Positions 59,801 to 64,000 of a DNA stretch of 64,000 nucleotides are shown here, piece after piece. Made by a program: the position numbers and the translations under genes. Source of the DNA: Plecoglossus altivelis. Taxonomy: Eukaryota > Chordata > Actinopteri > Osmeriformes > Plecoglossidae. The first letter of the stretch is position 1. Each line of letters starts with the position of its first letter. Under the pieces are notes generated by a model. The model ran no database searches. It had not been told where the DNA came from and saw nothing but the letters and a program-made list of their open reading frames with translations. The stretch lies in NCBI GenBank assembly GCA_036571765.1, contig BROE01000001.1, positions 15,708,084-15,772,083 on the forward strand. The letters are read 5' to 3'.

Positions 59801-62513
59801 GTCAGACTGCTAATGTGTTTGAGTTAAGACAGACTGCTTATGTGTTTAAGACAGACCCATCTCTCAGTCAGACTGCTGCTGTGTTTAAGACAGACCCATC
59901 TCTCAGTCAGACTGCTGCTGTGTTTGAGTTAAGACAGACTGCTGCTGTGTTTAAGACAGACCCATCTCTCAGTCAGACTGCTGCTGTGTTTAAGACAGAC
60001 CTATCTCTCAGTCAGACTGCTGCTGTGTTTAAGACAGACCCATCTCTCAGTCAGACTGCTGCTGTGTTTAAGGTTCTTGTTGCTGTTTTACAGAGAACTA
60101 CCGCCTTCAAAGTGACTACGAGAACAACCTCATCATCAAAATTGTTGTTGTAAGTTAAATAACAAAAACAATATAATCGCTGGATTCAATACGACGCGGC
60201 GATGTGGAGAGAAAACAGCTGTTCCATGTGTTCTGTGTTCTGTGTTCTGTAGTTTCAGTTCATCAACTCCTACCTTAGTCTGTTCTACATTGGGTTCTAC
60301 CTCAAGGATATGGAACGACTGAAGGAGGTTAGCTCGTCTGTCCATCCATCCTTTCATTCATCCATCCTGTTATCCATCCATCCATTCATCCATCCTTTCA
60401 TCCATCCATCCTTTCTTCCATCCATCCATCCATCCTTTCATCCGTCCATCCTGTTATCCATCCATCCATCCTTTCATCCATCCATCCTTTCATCCATCCT
60501 GTTATCCATCCATCCTTTCATCCATCCATAAGCTTTTCATCATCATCCCTTATCATCATCCTGTTTATCTCCATTCCTTTCATCATCCATCTTCCTCATT
60601 CATCCATCCATCCTTTCATCCATCCTGTTATCCATCCATCCTTTCATCCATCCATCTATCCTTTCATCCATCCATCCTTTCATCCATCCATCCTGTTATC
60701 CATCCATCCATCCTTTCATCCATCCATCCTGTTATCCAGCCATAAGTTATTTATTTATTTTCATGTGTTCTACATGTGTTCTTCACATGTCTTACATGAG
60801 TTCTACATGTGTTCTCTGTGTGTTCTACATGTGTTCTACCAGTGTTCTCTGTGTGTTCTACATGTGTTCCACATGTTTTCTACATGTGTTCTACATGTGT
60901 TATACCTGTGTTTTCTGCGTGTTCTACATGTGTTCTACATGTGTTCTACCAGTGTTCTCTGTGCGTTCTACATGTGTTCTACATGTGTTCTACCAGTGTT
61001 CTCTGTGCGTTCTACATGTGTTCTACCAGTGTTCTCTGTGTGTTCTACATGTGTTCTACCTGTGTTCTACAAGTGTTCTACCTGTGTTCTACGTGTTCTC
61101 CCCAGATGCTGGCCACACTGCTCATCTTTCGCCAGATCATGCAGAACTTCGTAGAGGTTCTGCAGCCATACCTGTACGAGCACCACAAGCTGGGGGTGTT
61201 CACGCCCAGGGTCCTGTGGGAGCAGGTCCACACAGGGCTGTTCAAGTACGGACGCCTGGCACTAGGAAAGGTCCAGGCTTTGGTGGCGGCCTACTGGAAG
61301 CAGTCCTCCAGAGGCCTTGCACACCCTGACACGAGAGCGTCTGAGCGCGGGAGGAGGGGAGACCTGAAGGTTAGGGATTTATAAATAAATCCAAGTTTCA
61401 AATGTTTTGATTGGTAGAAAAAATGAAAGAAAAAGAGACTAGAGTAAATTAAAAAATAATACACAGGTACAAGATTTATTTATACAATAATAATAAAGGA
61501 AAGAAAAAGAAGGGGATACCAATACATGTTGTTGAGTGCTTGCTGTGTGAGTCGTTCTCCCCCCCAAGCTTCGTGTGTGAGTCGTTCTCCCCCCAGGCTT
61601 CATGTGTGAGTCGTTCTCCCCCCAAGCTTCGTGTGTGAGTCGTTCTCTCCCCCAAGCTTCGTGTGTGAGTCGTTCTCCCCCCAAGCTTCATGTGTGAGTC
61701 GTTCTCCCCCCAAGCTTCGTGTGTGAGTCGTTCTCCCCCCAGGCTTCATGTGTGAGTCGTTCTCTCCCCCAAGCTTCATGTGTGAGTCGTTCTCTCCCCC
61801 AAGCTTCGTGTGTGAGTCGTTCTCTCCCCCAAGCTTCGTGTGTGAGTCGTTCTCCCCCCAAGCTTCATGTGTGAGTTGTTCTCCCCCCAAGCTTCATGTG
61901 TGAGTTGTTCTCCCTTGCAGGCTTCATGTGTGAGTCGTTCTCCCTTGCAGGCAGGCTTCAGGTTGTCGGAGGAGGAGTGGGAGCAGAGCGACGCTCTGAG
62001 ACAGAGGAAAGTCTGTTTCACCAAGACACACACCAGCAACCACCCCGTCGCCGCGGCAACCCCGGCTGCCGCGGCAACCCAGCAGGGGGCGGGGCCTCTC
62101 AGCTTCCTGGAGGACAGCCCCACCCTGCTGGAGGACGGCATGCATGCCACCAGCCTGTTCACCCTCGACGACAGCGACCACGGCGACAGCGACCATGGCG
62201 ACAGCGAGGCGGAAACGACTGATGCGGTGGCGACCATGTAAGTACAACGTACTTCTGCTGCTTTTAACACGACTGAACAAAGTGTCAACCTGACGGAGAC
62301 AAACTAAAAAAAGACCCTTATTTTGATTGGAGAGCAGCACCAGTACGACCAATGATATGGAAGCTCCGAACCAGAATGGGTGTGGCCAGGCAGACAGGAA
62401 GCAGGACAGGAAGTCATGGATCGATCCTCCGCTGGAAGAGGAAGCAGGTGGCTTGACTCTGACGCAGGCAGAGATCCAGAGCTGCATGCAGACCTACGAG
62501 GTACGATGATGCT

Positions 62514-62556
<43 letters not shown>

Positions 62557-64000
62557 CACCCACCACACACAGGCAACCACACACGACACACACAACCACA
62601 CACACGCCACACACAGACACACGCACACACATAGTTACATACACACGCACACACTGCACATGCAGACCCGACACACACACACACCACACACACACACACA
62701 CGCACCAACACACACACAGCACATAGCCACCACACCACAGATCACACACACACAATCACCACACAGCAGACACAAACACACACTCACCACACACACACAC
62801 ACACGGCACCACACACACTCACACACACACACACACTCCAGACACACACGACTCTCTGCACCACACACACTCACTCACACACACGCACCACCCCACATAC
62901 ACACACAAACAGACAACACAGCATCTCATCCCTGTTTGTGCTTGACTTGAGACCCTAACGTTCCTATGTGTTGCAACCTTGTGTTCACCTTGTTGTTCCA
63001 CCTTGTGTTCACCCTGTTGTTCCACCTTATGTTCCACCTTATGTTCCACCTTGTGTTCCACCCTGTGTTCCACCTTGTGTTCCACCTTGTGTTCCACCCT
63101 GTGTTCCACCCTGTGTACCACCTGGTGTTCCACCCTCTGTTCCACCTTGTGTTCCACCTTGTGACTTCAGTCTCCTGTGATCTCTAACCCCAGAGCACCT
63201 TGGAGGATTATCAGGAGATGTTCATCCAGTTTGGCTATGTGGTCCTCTTCTCCTCGGCCTTCCCACTCGCCGCACTGTGCGCCCTCATCAACAACGTGAT
63301 AGAAATCCGCAGTGACGCCCTCAAGCTGTGCTGTGGGTTCCAGAGGCCCTTTGGAGAACGCGTTGATAACATTGGACAGTGGCAGGTGAGTGGCAGGGGG
63401 TCTAGAACTGGAATAGGGGGTGTGGAAGAGGAACAGGGGGTGTAGAACTGGAATAGGGGGTGTGGAACTGGAACAGGACGTCTAGAACTGGAACAGGGGG
63501 TGTGGAACTGGACAAGGGCTCTAGAACTGGAACAGGAGGTCTAGAACTGGAACGGGGGGTGTGGAACTGGAACAGGGGGTCTAGAACTGGAACAGGGGGT
63601 GTGGAACTGGAACAGGGGGTCTAGAACAAGGTTAGGGTTAGTCCTGTATTTGATCCATTGTCTCTGACAGATGCAGTGGTGTCCTAATATGCTCTCCTCC
63701 TGCTTACAGACAGTGATGGAGGTCATGGGACTGATTGCCATCATCGTGAACTGTTACCTGATTGGTCAGTGTGGTCAGCTACAGCGGCTGTTCCCCTGGA
63801 TGAGTCCTGAGATGATCATCATCTGTATAGTGCTGCTTGAGGTACAACAGACAGACAGGCAGGCAGGCAGGCAGACAGGCAGAGACAGACAGACAGGCCG
63901 TGGTTAATATTAGTGTGTGTTTCAGCACTTTGCCATCCTGCTGAAGTACGTCATCCATGTAGCGATCCCTGACGTCCCAGTGTGGGTGGCAGAGGAGATG
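49056..64000 (+). CDS. ano8: anoctamin 8 (TMEM16H), 3' end off the window
   Basis: ANO8 is a TMEM16-family protein that tethers ER to plasma membrane and supports calcium signalling assembly; channel/scramblase activity is uncertain. Exons: 49056-49206 (ATG 49056, MTGAGGGEND), 51736-51849, 52021-52153, 52265-52403, 53486-53582, 53849-53959, 54037-54158, 55453-55614, 57592-57744, 57836-57962, 60094-60149, 60253-60327, 61106-61369, 61951-62237, 62335-62500, 63194-63385, 63710-63841 and 63926 onward. Phases agree at every junction; 852 residues are present. Landmarks: PLWLLNQMRVGLP, GVKIAMYFAWLGFYTSAMVY (first helix, about residue 257), RRGAELAYKWGTLD, NSYLSLFYIGFYLKDMERL, a long loop with DSDHGDSDHGDSEAE, KSWIDPP, then FIQFGYVVLFSSAFPLAALC and NCYLIGQCGQLQRLFPW. 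The cytosolic C-terminus is beyond the window. Two tRNAs and a SINE lie in intron 8. Confidence 0.96.
50270..50515. repeat. 30-bp minisatellite (GTGTGTTGCTAAGCAGTGCGCTGTGTCGGG)
   Basis: About eight copies with alternating CAGTGCG/CACTGCG variants, in ano8 intron 1. Confidence 0.9.
50645..50905. repeat. (GT)n microsatellite with GAGAGTG and ATGAGTG interruptions
   Basis: Higher-order tandem structure of roughly 60 bp (GT run, ATGAG, GT, TGAGAG), in ano8 intron 1. Confidence 0.9.
51316..51527. mobile_element. hAT-like palindromic MITE, copy 2
   Basis: A 212-bp relative of the element at 28691. It has the same CAGGGGTCTTCAATCCTGGT terminus with long inverted arms up to the CTGCTCCAGCACACC / GGTGTGCTGGAGCAG pair around a short loop. 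It is flanked by the 9-bp direct repeat GTCTAAGGA (51307-51315 and 51528-51536). It lies in ano8 intron 1 and shows what the N gap in copy 1 probably contains. Confidence 0.85.
51590..51715 (+). mobile_element. 3' tail of a LINE-type retroposon
   Basis: AT-rich tail with GTAAATTCTGTGCTTGTGTA, GCGAATAAAAACAGATTCTG and a terminal GATTC repeat. This is the form of L2/Rex-like 3' ends in fish. Fragment only, in ano8 intron 1; family assignment tentative. Confidence 0.4.
52430..52690. repeat. CCTTCCAGAACCTTCCCCCA tandem repeat, ano8 intron 4
   Basis: 20-30 bp units with alternating AAAACC/AGAACC variants, followed at 52860-53480 by a CTCTCCT pyrimidine tract up to the exon 5 acceptor. Confidence 0.85.
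53620..53845. repeat. GTGTGTGTGTGCTGACCCGTGA repeat, ano8 intron 5
   Basis: GT microsatellite with a regular GCTGACCCGTG interruption every 30-50 bp. Confidence 0.9.
54236..55145. repeat. 24-bp minisatellite (GGATGTAGGAGTTAGTCTACTA), about 38 copies
   Basis: Highly homogeneous array in ano8 intron 7 with TTAGTC/TCAGTC/TTGGTC and CTACTA/CTACCA unit variants. It is followed by CCTCTCCT tracts (55170-55450) up to exon 8. Confidence 0.95.
55790..56195. repeat. GAGAGGGAGAGGGGGGAGGAGA purine tract
   Basis: About 400 bp of GA/GGA repeats in ano8 intron 8, just before the tRNA genes. Confidence 0.9.
56224..56296 (+). tRNA. tRNA-Lys (anticodon CUU)
   Basis: A 73-nt cloverleaf: acceptor GCCCGGC pairs with GTTGGGC (with G-U pairs), D arm GCTC...GAGC, anticodon stem TGAGA/TCTCA around CTCTTAA (anticodon CTT), and T arm GTGGG-TTCGAGC-CCCAC. 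The A box (TAGCTCAGTCGG) and B box (GGTTCGAGCCC) are intact. The sequence follows the vertebrate tRNA-Lys-CTT consensus except for an A-T pair in the anticodon stem. Nested in sense orientation in ano8 intron 8. Confidence 0.96.
56418..56765. repeat. GTGTGTGGTTGTCTGTG microsatellite
   Basis: GT-rich repeat with GGTTGTCTGTG interruptions lying between the two tRNA genes. Confidence 0.9.
56853..56924 (+). tRNA. tRNA-Asp (anticodon GUC)
   Basis: A 72-nt cloverleaf: acceptor TCCTCGT/ACGGGGA, anticodon loop CTGTCAC (GTC) on stem CCCGC/GCGGG, and T arm CCGGG-TTCAATT-CCCGA-type. A and B boxes (TAGTATAGTGG, GGTTCAATTCC) are intact and the sequence matches the vertebrate tRNA-Asp consensus. Same strand as, and about 560 bp after, the tRNA-Lys gene in ano8 intron 8. 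Confidence 0.96.
56937..57254 (+). mobile_element. tRNA-derived SINE, near full length
   Basis: The tRNA-like head has a degraded A box (TGGCCTAATGG) and B box (GTTTCAATTC). It is followed by a body common in teleost SINEs (CCTTGAGCAAGGCACCGAAC, GCTGCCCACTGCTCCGGGTG, GCACTTGGATGGGTTAAAT) and a tail with TCACTTCACTTCACT. It begins 12 bp after the tRNA-Asp gene. A 3' fragment of the same family is at 48343-48465. Confidence 0.85.
57255..57590. repeat. C/T-rich CCCCTCC tract, ano8 intron 8 end
   Basis: Low-complexity polypyrimidine sequence up to the exon 9 acceptor at 57592. A similar CCTCTCCTC tract occupies 57966-58195 in intron 10. Confidence 0.9.
58315..60072. repeat. 1.75-kb composite minisatellite (39-bp and 22-bp units), ano8 intron 10
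   Basis: A 39-bp unit (AAGACAGACCCATCTCTCAG...CTGCTGCTGTGTTT) is mixed with a 22-bp truncated unit lacking the CCATCTCTCAGTCAGAC segment and occasional GAGTTAAGACAG junctions. Because 39 is a multiple of three, long frames of the KTDPSLSQTAAVF type appear, but they are repeat artefacts inside an intron. Confidence 0.93.
60335..60745. repeat. (CATC)n / CATCCATCCTTTCATC tetranucleotide array
   Basis: Begins right after the exon 12 donor of ano8 and fills the first part of intron 12. Confidence 0.93.
60750..61100. repeat. GTGTTCTACATGTGTTCTACC repeat
   Basis: 10-20 bp tandem units fill the rest of ano8 intron 12 up to the exon 13 acceptor. Confidence 0.9.
61540..61950. repeat. 29-bp minisatellite abutting the ano8 exon 14 acceptor
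   Basis: About 13 copies of GTGTGAGTCGTTCTCCCCCCAAGCTTC. The last two units carry CTCCCTTGCAG: one is followed by GCTTCATG and the final one by the true exon (GCAGGCTTCAGG). Units therefore resemble duplicated acceptor regions. Confidence 0.88.
62518..62930. repeat. (CA)n-rich microsatellite, ano8 intron 15
   Basis: CA repeats with irregular interruptions, followed at 62975-63165 by a CCACCTTGTGTT/CCACCCTGTGTT 12-bp tandem repeat. Confidence 0.9.
63390..63630. repeat. CTGGAACAGGGGGTGTGGAA / TCTAGAACTGGAACAGG repeat, ano8 intron 16
   Basis: About 12 units of 20 bp alternate between TGTGGAACTGG and TCTAGAACTGG variants. Confidence 0.9.

Noticed and set aside
58257..60153. KTDPSLSQTAAVF repeat proteins
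   Set aside because: Intronic minisatellite of ano8 with a unit length divisible by three. No start context, no splice support and no homology.

Overview
This is a vertebrate nuclear window, almost certainly from a teleost fish. Genes are split into many short GT-AG exons, introns are packed with CA/GT, CT/GA and CAGA microsatellites and minisatellites, and there are teleost-type tRNA-derived SINEs and a hAT-like MITE. Six protein-coding genes can be supported, five of them by exon-by-exon matching to known vertebrate proteins. Three lie on the minus strand in the left half and three on the plus strand in the right half.

Left half (minus strand): kifap3 (5' part of the gene, exons between 1 and 9318; the 3' end lies off the window), mfsd12 (10516-18793, complete) and csnk1g2 (23324-29159, complete but with one damaged exon). 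Right half (plus strand): an unrecognised single-Ig-domain membrane receptor with a lysine inside its transmembrane helix (32565-34852), plvap (40799 to about 44492) and ano8 (49056 to beyond 64000; 18 exons present). A tRNA-Lys(CUU), a tRNA-Asp(GUC) and a SINE sit together in intron 8 of ano8. The genes are ordinary, independently acting eukaryotic loci (intraflagellar kinesin adaptor, lysosomal/melanosomal transporter, membrane-bound casein kinase, endothelial diaphragm protein, TMEM16 protein); there is no operon-like logic.

The most interesting content is threefold. (1) The Ig receptor looks like an activating-type immune receptor, and it occupies the place and orientation, relative to plvap and ano8, that BST2 (tetherin) has in mammals. 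(2) kifap3 contains what looks like an AT-AC, U12-type intron, with donor, branch site, acceptor and reading frame all agreeing. (3) Several intronic minisatellites contain repeated copies of the adjacent splice site, so real exons are preceded or followed by arrays of decoy splice sites.

Sequence quality is uneven. Several repeat-rich stretches (about 6.6-8.2 kb, 12-14.1 kb, 22.6-24.2 kb, 26.2-26.9 kb) look like poorly polished long-read consensus, and exons inside or next to them carry small indels. These are more likely sequence errors than real gene damage. There is a 41-base N gap at 28751-28791, in the loop of a palindromic element.
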